From NCBI GenBank assembly GCA_023159155.1, contig JAJNNX010000003.1, forward strand, positions 1,054,001 to 1,118,000: 64,000 bases of DNA. Reading direction: 5' to 3'. The notes under the pieces are model-generated. The model was not told the origin of the DNA, did not search any database, and saw only the letters and a list, made by a program, of their open reading frames with translations. The first letter of the stretch is position 1; each line of letters starts with the position of its first letter. This stretch comes from Ustulina deusta (lineage: Eukaryota; Ascomycota; Sordariomycetes; Xylariales; Xylariaceae). Made by a program: the position numbers and the translations under genes. Shown in pieces: positions 38,471 to 50,399 of this stretch.

Positions 38471-40133
38471 AAACTATACTATTAAAAAAAACTATAAAAT
38501 TTAGTAAAATGGACTAATACTAATTAGGCTAGCTATACTCAAACTAAACGTTTAATAGTAAAATATATTTTTAATATAAAAAATAGTACTATTAGTTAGA
38601 GCTTTAAAAAATAATAAAGCATTACTTTATTTTTTTATAAATTAAAACTAATAGAATAAACATAAACTATAAAAAAAGCTATATAGCTTTAATAACTACT
38701 ATTTAAATTAAATACTTTAAAAAAAAAAATAACTACTATTATTATATATAAAGATAATTAAAAAACTATAGCTATAATAAAAAACCTATAATTTTACAGC
38801 AAAATAAAATATATTTTTATATAATAAGCTTTTTATAAAAAAGCTATATAGCAAAAAAATATTAATTTTAAATAGATTTATATATTTAAACAAATAACTA
38901 ATAGTTTTACTAAACTACTACTATAAAACAAATTTATTATATTTTAAAACGTTTTAGGCTTTTAGCTATAAAACAAATAAAAAAAATAGCTAAATTTACG
39001 CTTTATAAACTTTATAAATTATTTATTAAAACTTTTACTATTTTAAAATATTTTTATAAGTTTTATATAACTAATTTAATAAAGCTTTTACTTTTTAAGG
39101 CGTTTTATTTTAAAAAACTTTAGAATTACTAATGCCTTTTTTAAACTATAACTACTTATATTTTATAAAAAATATACTAAATATTTATACTTTACTAGAT
39201 CTTTTATTTTATTATAATTTGATTAATACTATTTATAAACTAATTAACTAATATTATTAATTTTTATTTTATAAAAAACTTTTTTGCTAATACTAAAGCT
39301 TTACTTTAAAAAATAAAAAAACTACAATAAAAAAAAACACTTAAAATATTAATACTACTTACAAACTTTTTTTTTTACTTTTAACTATAACAAAATTACT
39401 AATAAATTTTAATAAACTTTTATTAGACCTAAAAACGCTAGGTTTTAAAATTAAAAACTTTTTAAAACAATTTTAAATATAACTAGAATTAACTTTTATT
39501 TTAAAGTATTTAAAACTAAAATAAAAACACAAAACAATCCTATATATATATTTTTAACTTATTTTTTTTATAACAAACAAAATAAAATAAACTAAACGAA
39601 CTATATACTAAACGTTTAAACCAAAGATTTTTTTAATTATTTTACTAAACTTATTAATACAAATAAACACTACTTTAAAATTAAAATGTTTAATATTCTA
39701 AACAGACTTATAATAAAAAACCAATAAAAAACTAAAAAATAGTACATTTTTATAATTGCTATTATTAAAGCAAAAAAATCCAAAAAAAATATATCTTAAT
39801 ATAAGACTACAATCTAGTAAAAGTTACAAAATCTAATCGCTAAAACAAAATATTTTTTAAAAAATAATACACTTTTATTAAATATCTTAAAAAAAAAAAC
39901 ATAAAAAAAACATATATCTAGTATAATACAAACGCAAATCAAAGCAACAAAAAAAAATATCTATTAAACTTTCTACTAAAAATATTAAAATAAATAAAGC
40001 TAAAAGATCTACCCTATTAAAAAATCAAAAATATATATTTTTAAAATTATATATAACTCTAAGCATAATAAAGAACAGTCAAAAAAACAAATTAGTAATA
40101 ACCTTATATAAATACATATAGTTCAAATAAGAA

Positions 40134-40293
40134 TATAAAAATCAAAAAGCAAATAAAAAAGATGGCTAGGTACTACACCCCATACATATCCACTATATAT
40201 TATAGAAGTACCACCTTATCCAACTGTACCTAGACTTGTTCCTTAATATATAATATAATACTATACACCTACTGTATACACTCACTTTCAACT
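40134..40293 (+). repeat. Right LTR of the Copia element
   Basis: 160 bp from TATAAAAATCAAA to CTTTCAACT, followed directly by the GAAAT duplication and the 3' part of the host gene. Its 3' half keeps more G and C than the left copy, while its first 30 bases are more degraded. Confidence 0.85.
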
Positions 40294-40671
40294 GAAATTA
40301 TCCACATCAAGTCGGTGGAGCAAGCGTCGGGCTTAAACACTCCGCACTATATCGTCGGCACGGTGCCCGATTTCCCTCCCAAGAGCGAGTCGGAGTTGGC
40401 AGTCGCCGCAGTCTTGGAGCACTTCCTCGCAAGATCATCGCATTCGGGGGTTCTGCTGGACATGTGTTTCAAGCCAAGACAGACGCGGATGATCAAGCTA
40501 GCTCAGAAACACGAATGGCTGACGGTGGAGGGCACCCACGTCATAGGCTACCAGATCGAGCAGCAATGGAAGCTTTCGGCAGGCGTGGATGCGGCGGCAA
40601 ACCTCGACAGCGATGGAGCCAGGAAGGTAATGAACAAAGCCGCGGATGAGAGTGCAGCTATTAACTTTTGA
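40294..40671 (+). pseudogene. Shikimate/quinate dehydrogenase-like gene, 3' part (interrupted)
   Basis: The frame begins at the second GAAAT copy and continues 'IIHIKSVEQASGL', 'HYIVGTVPDF', 'GVLLDMCFKPRQT' and 'EGTHVIGYQIEQQW' to a TGA at 40671. 'D-x-x-xKPRxT' and the closing helix after 'GTHV' are typical of the C-terminal SDH domain. Codon phase matches the upstream piece exactly, so deleting the transposon and one GAAAT gives one open frame. The piece itself shows no RIP. It has no start codon of its own and is presumably not translated. Confidence 0.85.
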
Positions 40672-41015
40672 TGCGCAAGTGGTCTAGGCCGGGGCTAGTG
40701 TCTCCAAGAGCAATGCCGGTACAAGCTGGGTCGGTTCGGATACTCCCGGCCCGATGAGGGGGTGAGGGGCTGCCCGGACAAGACCTTAACCGGATGAGAG
40801 AGGTGATCGATTATGCGACTTGTCACTCCAAGGTAGCAAAACACGCTTCATAATACTGTTATTTAAATGTTGGGGTCGGGAATGTAGACTTGAATGAGAG
40901 TATAATGCACAACCCGAATCGGGAGAATTACATCTACTGTTAGATCTAAACATTGCCATCTCGCACTCTCGCCAAGTCCTTGTCATCATTATCAACAGCC
41001 AATCAGAGTAGAAAT

Positions 41016-41782
41016 ATGCCCGACTTACATTCCCTACCAGCAGGGTGGTTACCTGACAGCACGGTTACCCGCAATAATGGCCCCGACCATTCATGTCTTG
41101 AAAGGTACAAGCTGAGGGAACTGGCCGAAGGATGGCCATGCTATCGGTGAGTGGAGTGTTCAAAGTCCGCCGTGAAATGAATACATTGATAACCCCCATC
41201 AACCTCAGCGATGCCTGTGAGTGGGAGAACTTCGCGTCTATTTTCCACGACCACGCCTTCGTGTACACGACATGGTCAGGCCGGGTGAAGTACACGGAGT
41301 TCATAGAGGCATCCAAGGCAGGCATGGACAAGGGCGCCTTCGTCATGCACCGATGCCACGGCACCACCACGGACATAGACGCGGGCGCCACGCGAGCCGT
41401 GACCAAGATGAAGGCCACCATCACCCAGCGCTTCGTCATCGACGGGGTCGAGGTCGACGCCGAAGGCGACTGCCGCTTCTGCTTCTTCTTCGAGAAGATC
41501 GATGGGCGCTGGGGCGCCAGATTCGTGCGGCATTGGTACGAGAAGGACAAGCTGATTGCTACGCACCCCGGCGCCGAGATTAAGCTGGATCTGGAGAAGC
41601 TGAAAACCTACCCCGACGGTTATAAGTACTTGGCGTATTGCCAGGAGGCTACGATGGGAGTCGCCGTGCTGAAAGACATGCCGGGTCATCGACGCCATGC
41701 GGGAACGCCGAGCGGCGATAAGCATGATCTTCTTTACCGGCAAGCGAAGGCTTGGCTCGACGGCGGAGATGTCGAGATATGA
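41016..41782 (+). CDS. SnoaL-like (NTF2 fold) protein
   Basis: Exons 41016-41146 and 41209-41782 join across a 62-bp intron (GTGAGT...CTCAG) to 234 residues. The junction restores '[14 protein letters not shown]', which supports the model over an unspliced start at 41132. The NTF2/SnoaL cone fold is suggested by '[20 protein letters not shown]', '[11 protein letters not shown]' and '[20 protein letters not shown]'. Proteins of this fold include dehydratases, cyclases and isomerases, often in aromatic or polyketide metabolism; the substrate cannot be told here. It is the first intact gene after the interrupted dehydrogenase and could belong to the same aromatic gene group. No signal peptide. 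Confidence 0.8.
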
Positions 41783-42555
41783 GAAAGAAATGTGAGTAGT
41801 CTTCGAAGATATAGAGCTGCTAGCTCCTGTCTACGGGAATATTGCTGCATTACAGATTTGGCACTCGTTAGCAAGCGCGAGCTTTAAGGCTATATTCACG
41901 CCGAAAATCTTGAAGTCCTGCTAGGATCAGCGACCTGCGGCCTTGATTGTCCCATTCGGCTATGGAGGTGTAGGTCTAGCCGCCTATGGGGCCCTAGCGA
42001 CTATCTTGGCTATCAACCCTCTCATCGTCGGACGGCCGCTGCCGGAAAAATCATACTGGCCACAAGGCAGCACGTGGTGGGTGCAAAGGCGGTGTGCCGA
42101 CTGTAAGAGGGCATCCTTTCGGATCTAATAGGTATTCATGTTTCCTTGCATTGAGCGAATCGTTGTGGGAACTAGGTACTGAGTGGGAAAGTTTTATAAC
42201 TCTCTTGAACAACCAAGCATTAGATAGCTAGACCCTCATCCGGCGATGGTACTATTTAATATAATTTGACAGGTCTGGAGGCACGCTTCGAGGACAGATC
42301 TCAACCCCCTATCTTGAGAGAGGTAGCTCACTAGGTCTCCTAGTAGTCTCATGCACACTATTCGTTGCTTGTATGCCGACATTGTTGCCTCGCTGCCCGG
42401 GGTTTCAACCGAGAACGATACGGGGACTGGACCTATAGTGGGCTAAGGTAGCGGGCTAGAAGACGACGGTGAAGATTAAGATTATTCAGGTTGAGAGGCC
42501 TTGTCGAACAGACTGCTCGGGCTTATCTAACCAAGGCCGGTTTCCGCATTACGGT
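41783..42555. other. Intergenic region, no gene recognised
   Basis: A 61-codon frame at 41943-42128 ('FGYGGVGLAAYGALATILA...') has one hydrophobic stretch, no family and no supporting exon. The rest shows nothing notable. Confidence 0.45.
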
Positions 42556-42951
42556 TTACATTCGCGGCTCCTTGACCATGGCGTTGTCAAAGCCCGGAAG
42601 ATGTGACTCATTCTTGAGCAGGAGTAGTTGCTCATGCGTCCGTACCTCTATTTTCTTCATCACATTCACGGTGGTTTCCTTGCCTTTCTCCCGAGTTGGT
42701 GCCATGCTTGGAAGAGCAGTCGCAGGATCTTGCGTTGAGCCATCTTCGATCCCGGGCCCCTCTGCAATAGACGCCGTGGCCTCGACTTGCGAGGACAAGA
42801 GACCGACATTGCATGTATTTTCTTGCGCTCCTGGGGCGGTAGAATGAAGTCGGCGGTCGTGGGCCAGGGTAATAGTGGCATTTTCGAAAGTGGGTTTCGC
42901 GCTGAGCTTTTCCAAGTCGGGTTGTATTTTGTACCTTTGCTGTCAGTGGAA
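42556..42951 (-). CDS. Hypothetical protein, weakly supported
   Basis: An open frame of about 130 codons follows a good acceptor (CACTGACAG at 42952 and up) and begins 'QRYKIQPDLEKLSAKP', ending 'KEPRM' and a stop at 42556. Composition is balanced and protein-like, but I recognise no domain. A preceding ATG exon at about 43030-43050 with a GTAAGG donor is out of phase with it, so the 5' end is not resolved. Confidence 0.3.
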
Positions 42952-42952
42952 A

Positions 42953-44112
42953 GGAGGAACACTATCATGTAACTTTGCTTACTGCTGGTCTGGTGTCATG
43001 GTACTCCTAGCCTTACCGTTGGTCGTCATATCGTTTTCCATCTTGCGTCGATTTGGCCCGATGTGCGAAACAAATGAACGAAGCTGGAGGTATGTCGAAA
43101 GAAGTGGCGGAATGTGAGAAGAGAGCGTTTATCGCTTTGCCTCCTCGACGAGAAGGGAAATAGAGTTGGTGAGGCCCCGAGTGAGTACCGACCCTAGGAC
43201 GCAGCAGGCTTAGCGCGTTCGGGTGGTGTGCGCCTCCAACCAAGAACGACGCATTGCTAATCGAGAAGCAGGCATGAATGGTTAGGAGTGGAAGCCCGTA
43301 CGTTTTCCCCTCATCCCGTGTTTATTAGCATACCTTATTCTCTATGGAGCACACAAAAAGCGAAATGCAGAATGATTGATTAATAGTAAAACACACATTT
43401 AAATAATTAACAACTCGCCTTCGTATCACAGCTAGGTAGAGAGAGTCCTTTATTGCAGCAAAGTTCGTAGTTGGGGTACCATTTGTATGTTCATTGTAAG
43501 ATAGAGAAGATTGCCAGGATAAATTCCATACGCAATTATGATAGTTTAGGCTAGCGGATTTTGGAAATCCAGGCCACGGGTGTCCGACACCGCCCGACAG
43601 CTGAGCCATCTGGACTACTAGTATAGATACCAGATGGACCATAATTAGCTGCATTAACTGCAATTCTATGTTGACTATAATTGACTCCAATTGACTCTAT
43701 TGACTGCAAATGGGTATATTGGCTAGGTCTGTATGGGTAGGGGTAGGTAGGTGTGGTAGGTATAGGCAGTGCCTATATTTGAAGCTATCGCCAACCTTGC
43801 TGTCGCAGTTGATATCTCATATATTATGTACTAGGTACGGTACGTAGATACTTCCGAAATACGCTAGCCTAAAATATCCATCTTGACCCGCAATGCACCG
43901 TTCGACACTCGCGTGCATCATCGGTGGCTCGTGCACCAATGGGTCCTTTGCCAGCCGTGACTCTCTGGACTGGGCTTTCATGACCTCTCTATCTATCTAG
44001 ATGGGTACTTCTTATTTGTGGTCTTTGAGGATACAATATCCCTCCCCAGCTCCCAGCTAACGCCACTTTTCTACCTCAGGATCCTCAGAATCATCGGCGC
44101 CAACCCTTTCCG
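42953..44112. other. Intergenic region with short imperfect repeats
   Basis: At about 43630-43710 there are several imperfect copies of a unit like ATTGACTC/TTGACTGCAA, and at 43730-43770 a GGTAGGGGTAGGTAGG run. No gene or transposon ends recognised. This is probably also the 3' flank of the subtilase pseudogene. Confidence 0.45.
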
Positions 44113-45694
44113 TTAAAAGTCACTCCACACGTGCACATACGTCTTGTTTGCTGTCATGCCGTCAAAGGTCTTGCGCATCGTCGTGGGCAACTTGATCGTT
44201 TTGAGCGAGTTGAGCTTGATGATGTTGGCTTCTTTTGATGTCTGGTTCCCGACTTCATATGTGCGGATCGCTCCGTGCGCACTACTTGGATCATGAGCGC
44301 CGCAACGCCCGCTGCCAGCACAGTGCCACAGTGGCGATGGATGAACCCGACTTCAGTGACGGGTCATTCTGGACCACCTCATATCCATTCTTTTCGCGTA
44401 CGTCGTGTCCCGAGAGGACATAATCTACAACGTTGCGACCGCCCGCCTGCGGCCATGGCGTGTTGTCGGCTTTGGCTGCGCCGATTCGGAACAGATCTGG
44501 GATGCCGGATCCGACTGGGAAGTACGAGCTAAGCTCATCCGGGCTCATGTCGCCTGTGTCGGGGGCTGAGCAGAAGATGAGCTTCTTCTCGGCCGTCGTC
44601 CGGCCCAGCGCGTTCTTGATATGGGTGATATCCTCCGAGTTGTCCTCGTCAGGATGTGCTATGAATTGTCGTCGAGTCATAGAAGGGCCTCGCCATTCCA
44701 CGGTACTCGTCTCCGGTGTACGCCCCAAAGCCCTCCCGCGATCTTCTATGCGCTTCATGATACCCTTGTGTGATATGTCCACGGCGTCATCTATCAGGCA
44801 GATGCGTACATCCCGCCGTAGCTCGGCTGGAAGGTCCGGTACTGACTTGATATAGTTGTCTGGCTTGAAGATGAAGATTCCGCTGGAAAATCTGTCCATA
44901 TACCCTAGCCACTGATGATCCTTCATGGGCGTCTGCTTGTTCTGCTCCTAGCCTGTGCCATCTGCAATCTGCTGGTTGTCCGCTTAGGCTGGACCTTTGG
45001 TCGGTAGACTGTTATTCTGGGCAGGTCTGTCGGCTTGTCTTTGCTCTGACTCTTCGGAGCCTCGGCTTTCTGTTTCGCATTTAACCAATCCCTGGTATTC
45101 TTGAGACGCTTTTCAAAATTATCGAGCTTTTCGGTTGTCCACTTCTCGGACTCAAGATTCTGGTATTCCTATCAATTACACTCTATCCCATCAGCAGAAA
45201 GGAGGATCTATACTCGCACTAATCTGCAGAAGGCAAACATCAGTGAGGTTTGGCAGGTTTGCTAGCAGGTTTGCTAGCCCGTCCGTTCCTCCCCATGCCA
45301 ATAGCATGCGGTTCAGCCCACTCCAACACAGGTGGAGTTCCCGTACGCCTTTGCATGCATCCCTAATGGTCTCAGGGCGAAGATTCGGCTTGCTCTAGTC
45401 CAGGATCTCAATACTGAACGGCCCCAGGGCATTAATTATTGCTTCATAACTGTGGAATGTATCCTTGTGATCATCTACGACGGCCTTGATGATATTTTTC
45501 ATTTTCTTACCCTTGAGCCACTGAAACAATGCTCCCAGCTCTTGGCGCCGCCTCTCAGAAAGTACTGGTTTCCCTTGCTTTTGTACAACAATGGGCCGGA
45601 CAACGACAAACTGCAACGCTCTTAATCTTTCGAGCGGCCACGGCAGCCCAAGTCTCGGATTAATATAGCTAGTGATACCGACGTGAATGTCCAA
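44113..45694 (-). pseudogene. Subtilisin-like (S8) peptidase pseudogene
   Basis: Pieces in several frames form one gene read on the minus strand. 45395-45694 gives an N-terminal region ('ERRRQELGALFQWLKG', 'DDHKDTFHS'). About 45000-45170 gives 'WTTEKLDNFEKRLKNTRDW'. 44291-44926 gives the catalytic domain with 'VRICLIDDAVDISH' (Asp of the triad) and 'SGSSIATVAL' (Ser). A shifted frame then gives 'AAGVAALMIQVVR' and, in another frame, 'MRKTFDGMTANKTYVHVW' to a stop at 44113. The G-H-G-T histidine segment expected between the Asp and Ser motifs is missing and there are at least three frame breaks, so no active protease can be made. Some fungal subtilases of this type are fused to NLR-like or repeat proteins; that is not seen here. 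Confidence 0.75.
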
Positions 45695-46485
45695 AGCCGA
45701 AAGTCTGCAACAATCTTCGGGCAGCCTCGCAACGCCGATACAAGAAGGCTGTCTCTACACCCACAGCAGTTAGCTGTAGCTCACTGTGCAATCGATCTCA
45801 CTACCTTTCGCGATCAAAGGGCCCTGCCACACTCCTTGACGAATGCCAATTTTCCCGTAGCGAGACCGAATGTGGGAGGTAAAGATGTTCTCAATCTAAT
45901 CTAACGCCGTGCTACCGATCCGTCGGCTGTTTGTCTGGCCAAACTCAATCTTCGCCGGCAAACAATCAGGAGAGATGCGTTGCAATCTACTAGTTAGCCC
46001 CAGTGGCAGCCCCAGCATATACCAGGCCGTCTAGAGGATACAGCTACTAATATCGGTCTTGACAAGCTACGGAGCGGGGACTCACCAGTTCACACGACGT
46101 CCCGCAATTATGGGGTCAAATATATTATGGCCAGTAATCTAGCGATTCGGGGTTAAGGATCTAAATTTAGAAACATAACTAAGAGTACCTACCTTGGCTT
46201 TACCTGCACAGTTTCTTCTTACGGCGTGTACAAAGTTATTTTGACGAATGACTAATTAGACTAAATATACATAACGGTAGAAGACACTATTACACTTCCC
46301 ATCACAGACGAACAGTAGCCAAGCCAGGCAGAAGGGGGTAGAGATCAGATGCTGCATTCATGTTAAAGCGTGTACTATTGTCCAAGAAACCGCGGTAATT
46401 AGAGGATTGTTTTCTTCAGATGCCATTAATCCCCTCTCTTTAGAACCATTTTCTAACAACTTCCATCGAAATACCGATCGAAGAA
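45695..46485. other. Intergenic region, no gene recognised
   Basis: Between the pseudogene start and the 3' end of the transporter. One 73-codon frame at 45683-45904 has no domain. Nothing else seen. Confidence 0.45.
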
Positions 46486-48498
46486 TTAAACTACCTCCTT
46501 TTCAGCAACCTTCTCGTCAGAAACGGAGCTGTCCTGATGAATTTCATTCTCGACGGCCTTGGCCGTCTTAAGCACGCGATCGTCGTCCTCGAATACTACA
46601 GGGGACAAATCAGCAATCATGTGATTAATATTGCGACGCCACAACTTACGAAATGCCAGCTCTTCCAAGGTTCGGCCAGATGTCTCGGGCCAGAGGAAGT
46701 AAATGAGTATACCCTCGATTAGAATCCAGACCGAGTATATAATCAAGAACTTCCAGCCGATGCCATTGACAGGATCTAAGCCGACGGGGTTCACGTTCGT
46801 TCCAAAGAACTAGTTTATCGTCAGTTTTTTATTCCTCGTAGCTATCAGCTGCGACTTACTTGGGCGGCTTTCCCGAAGAACTGGAAGACGGTAATACCGC
46901 GTGCTCTCATGGCGTAAGGGAAAATTTCAACCAGGAAGGCTGTTCAAGAAAGTTAGCGCTGGCCCCGCCACCGCACACTAGTAATGCCAGGCTTACTATA
47001 TGTCAAAGCGTTGAAGCCGATGTTGTACCCGGGTTGATAAAAGTAGATCCAGAACAAGGTTAGTTTCGCAGCAGTATCGTTGCGTTTCTCGATGGCCACT
47101 GCCGAGGAGGCGGTCCAGCCGACATAGGCCGTCAGGATCCAAGCAATGGCGAATAGATACATAGTCCGACGTTTGAACCGCGTCACGATCAATGCCGTTA
47201 CGACGGCACAAACGAGGCCCCAGACTTGGTTACCGATATTGTATTTCGCTGCGAACTGGGGGTCCGTAAAGCCGACAAGGGCAAGGATATCACCCAGGTA
47301 GTATGAGATCACGACATTTCCGGATAGCTGCGTCATCACGCCCACTAGCGATCCGATGAGGAGACGACGGCGGTTGGCGGCGGTGTTGACCATGTCTAGC
47401 CAGGATCTCTTCGAATGCTCTAGCTCGATGGCGATGGTTGTCTTGATCTCCGCCATTTCCGCCTTGGCGAATTCGGAATTCTCATCTCCCTCTGCGTGGT
47501 ACTTGACGAGTATCTTGAAGGCTTCTTCGTGCCTGTCCTTACTAACGAGGTACCTGGGACTCTCCGGGATGAAGCTAAAGGAGGTACTCAGTCTTGGTAG
47601 CAGGGTTTAGAATGAAGTGGGGAACCTACAAGATGAACACGACTTGTAATAAAGATGGGGACAGCTGCAGAAGTGAAGGAACTCTGTTCAAGGTAAGTAT
47701 GGAGCAAGGTAACAAGCAGCGATGTGACTCTACCTCCATGACCTGTGTTCAAAACGCGTTAGTTTCCGAATGCCAACTTCAGCCAAATTCACTTAACATA
47801 CCAATCTGAGGGGATCAATTGTGTCCCGTATGTTATAGCTGAAGCAACAATAGCGCCAACATAGTAAGCAGCATTGAACAACGATGTCAAGACGGCACGC
47901 TCTTTCGGGTACGCGAGTTCTCCGATAAGACTGGAGCCGGCGACGATAGCATAAGGCAGCCCGAATCCAATAATCAGCCGAGCAATGATATACATAGGTG
48001 CTAAGCGCGAGTTAACAAAGAAATAACGAGCCCATGCATCCGCCATCTACGAGAGCTAACTCACCATTAATTGCAAAGCCTTGGATGAGGGACCCGATGA
48101 TCATAATCACACTCCCGACCATGACGCACCATCTTCGGCCGAGTGCGTCATTGACCAACGGGATAAAAGGCAGTCCAATGACCGCGCCTAACGGGAGCGC
48201 AGACGCCAGAATGCCCTTATAACCTCCCGTTGGATGCCCAAAGACTTGCCATTCAAAGGTTAGCTTCCAAATCGGCTGGCCGGCGTTGGGGGGGCGACTT
48301 ACACTCATCCCAGGCGGGTACCAGCTGGACCGCATTGATGATCTGCGAGTCGAACCCTGAGGTCATCTCGATGCCCATGAGGCAAGGGAACAGCATGAAG
48401 TAGAGGTGGCGGAGATTTCGCTTGCGATACCAGGGGATCGGGTCGTCCACCGCCATGCGGTGGACACGATTGTCCATCTGAACAGTGACGCCGACCAT
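46486..48498 (-). CDS. MFS sugar-type transporter (SP family, lactose-permease-like)
   Basis: Nine exons (48303-48498, 48065-48244, 47802-48000, 47734-47742, 47630-47683, 46997-47574, 46860-46939, 46650-46809, 46486-46595) join in phase to 521 residues. The protein would be a 12-helix plasma-membrane importer. Family marks are 'GFDSQIINAVQ' in helix 1, 'NDALGRRWCVMVG' (the RxGRR-type loop), 'ARLIIGFGLPYA', 'ELAYPKERAVLTSLFNA' (PESPR-side loop partner), 'FIPESPRYLVSKDR' at the central loop, 'YYLGDILALVGF' and 'FLWPETSGRTLEELA' near the C-terminus. Intron 3 and intron 4 flank a 9-nt microexon supplying 'WSWR'. The substrate could be a disaccharide, hexose or quinate-like acid; the sequence alone does not tell. 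The hydroxyquinol genes lie 14 kb away, so linkage is weak. Confidence 0.88.
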
Positions 48499-50399
48499 CT
48501 TGTCAGAGCCGTGGCGTCATCAATGGTTCCGAGTAGGTACTTCTAGGAACAGTCCTAGAAGAACGAGTCCAGTAAGCCCGAGGCAAAAGTCAGGGGGCTC
48601 GTTTTGTTCATATACGTATAGGTAGGGACTGCCCGCGCCCCGGCCCCGGTACTAATTCGGGGCCTCTCAGCGGGTAATCAGATAATAGAGATCGCATGTT
48701 TGGTCTGAACAAATTATGTGGTTCTTTCAAGCTATCGCTTAAGGAGGTGGTTCAATTTAGCCGGAGCGCCTGATCCGTGCCGCTTTTGAACCTGGGGATA
48801 AAGTGGGATTGGGTCCTTCAATGATACATGCCTATTCGCTTGTTTAACGATACGTTCTAGAAGTTCTCTTTCTATTGGAGGGACAACTCCAGAGAGGGGA
48901 AAGCCTTCGGCGGGTCCAATGTAACTTTCTGTGTAAGTAGATATACGCGCGGAATAGCACTATTAAACATTTAGTAATACGGAGTGTCTTTTAACTTATT
49001 ATAGTAGTTCAGCATTCCTACTAGTTCGGCTTCCCCTAGCCGCTTTATTGCTGTACCGACTTTCTTCAAGGGGACCGTATTGATAAGGTGGAGTCATCTG
49101 GCTGTACTTGCTAGGACTGGGTCCTAGATGGGTTTGAGAAGCTGAAGACAGCAGGCTTCGTGTCCGACTACCTCACCCCAAACGCTGTGAAGGCCCAGTT
49201 GCGCGACCTGAGGTATGCATGTAATGCTGGATGCCAGGGGTAGTAGAGACATTGCCTCTCAACCGGCCATCAATGCATCTCAATTTCCTTACGAGTCCGA
49301 CCTCGTCGCTATGCTCCGATATGATTTCCCCAGCGATAGTACACTATCATGGCCTATTCCGTGCACCATAAACAGCTTTCCTATACTCCTACCATGCGAG
49401 CTAGCAGCATGTCATCTCCCAATCGATAATCCCTATAATATCGCCCATGGTCTCGTCGACATGTTCTCCTCAGACACGCCAGCATGCGCGAACACGATGT
49501 CATGGTGGTCTGAAAAACGGAACTGATACTCGGTAGCCAGCTCCGGCTGAGGGAGACGAGGGCCAGGGCGACGAGGAAGTCGTAGAAGGCACCGACAGAC
49601 TCGGAAGGTCCATAAGTGCTAGGATTCGTCAACCGATGGTCGAAGGCCATACCTCTGGAGCAGAACCCGATCCAGCCCAGCGCAGGCAGATGAAAGTTGT
49701 GTAACTGATTGAGGTGTCGGTTTGGTGTATGAATGTGCGATTGGGTGCCCTCATTCATGGTCGGCCATGCCTGGCCCGGTTGCTACCCGGAGGTTCCTCC
49801 ATTGTGAGCCAGCTAGGACCCCCGTCTTTGCTGATATGGACTTGGTAGATAGCTGGGGCCGGAAGAGACGTGTTTTGTCGCACGAGCTCCATCGCTCCGG
49901 CTTCTCTCCGAATGCAAAAGGCGTCACCTTCTATTCGTATTTTCTTGGCATCGCTATACGTAATTCAGGGTTCTCCGCAATTACATTTGTTAAGTTCCTT
50001 AAATCAGACCACCCCAGAATTAAATTTGCGGGAGGCAGTCCACACTCATGGATCAGCCGTGTGCATGTAAGCTAAGCCGAACCCATGTACGAGACGGTTT
50101 AGGTCCCGAACAACCGGAAAATGCAGCCTTAGCTTTCAATAAACTACCAAGCAGCTTATGCGTTGTAGCGAACTCGCACGGGCATCACATTCTTTCCACC
50201 TAGGATGGAATGGTAGAAGAGACTCTGGTGTGTCGAATTTGCTGAGCCACTCTATCGGGTTCTCTTAACAAAATAAGTATATTCGCAATGCTGATGAACA
50301 CTCAGTAAAAAATGCCTCCGTTAATTTATTGTAGCAGGGCGGCAGTCCCACGGTTCTGCCTCTTCCGACCGCCCCTTTGCTGTAATATCTGCCGGTACT
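48499..50399. other. Promoter of the transporter and unassigned fragments
   Basis: The first few hundred bases are the transporter upstream region. Around 49110-49205 the plus strand reads 'LDGFEKLKTAGFVSDYL' and around 49570-49720 the minus strand reads 'LPALGWIGFCSRGMAFDHR'. Both look protein-like but short and unconnected, possibly gene relics. No family recognised. Confidence 0.35.

Larger units (their letters stand above)
33249..40293 (+). mobile_element. Complete but RIP-degraded Ty1/Copia retrotransposon
   Basis: 7,045 bp bounded by two 160-bp LTRs and a 5-bp target duplication GAAAT (33244-33248 and 40294-40298). The interior is very AT-rich with stops throughout. Near 37.83-38.11 kb the plus strand still reads like Copia reverse transcriptase: 'TAFLYG'-like sequence, 'VYKLNKALYSLKQA', 'FKLLELD' and 'YI-N-LLIVG', the position of YVDD. 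Near 38.32-38.46 kb 'YAMLSTRLDI-YAISYLNRY' matches the following Copia RT/RNase H region. RT at the 3' side of pol, shortly before the RNase H, fits Copia order. Not capable of movement. Confidence 0.9.

Noticed and set aside
41132..41208. Unspliced start of the SnoaL-like protein at 41132
   Set aside because: The sequence up to 41208 has perfect intron ends, and splicing to the upstream exon gives a more coherent protein.
41276..41743. 155-codon antisense frame opposite the SnoaL-like gene
   Set aside because: Shadow of the real plus-strand gene, which has a recognisable fold pattern and a supported intron.
43555..43625. tRNA-like stretch on the minus strand (GTCCAGATGGCTCAGC...)
   Set aside because: The 5' part resembles a tRNA start, but there is no matching 3' acceptor strand (TCTGGAC) and no T-arm GTTCGA-type loop at the right distance.
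46486..48498. Transporter as a proven part of the hydroxyquinol cluster
   Set aside because: It is about 14 kb away with pseudogenes and gene-poor DNA between, so only a tentative link is justified.
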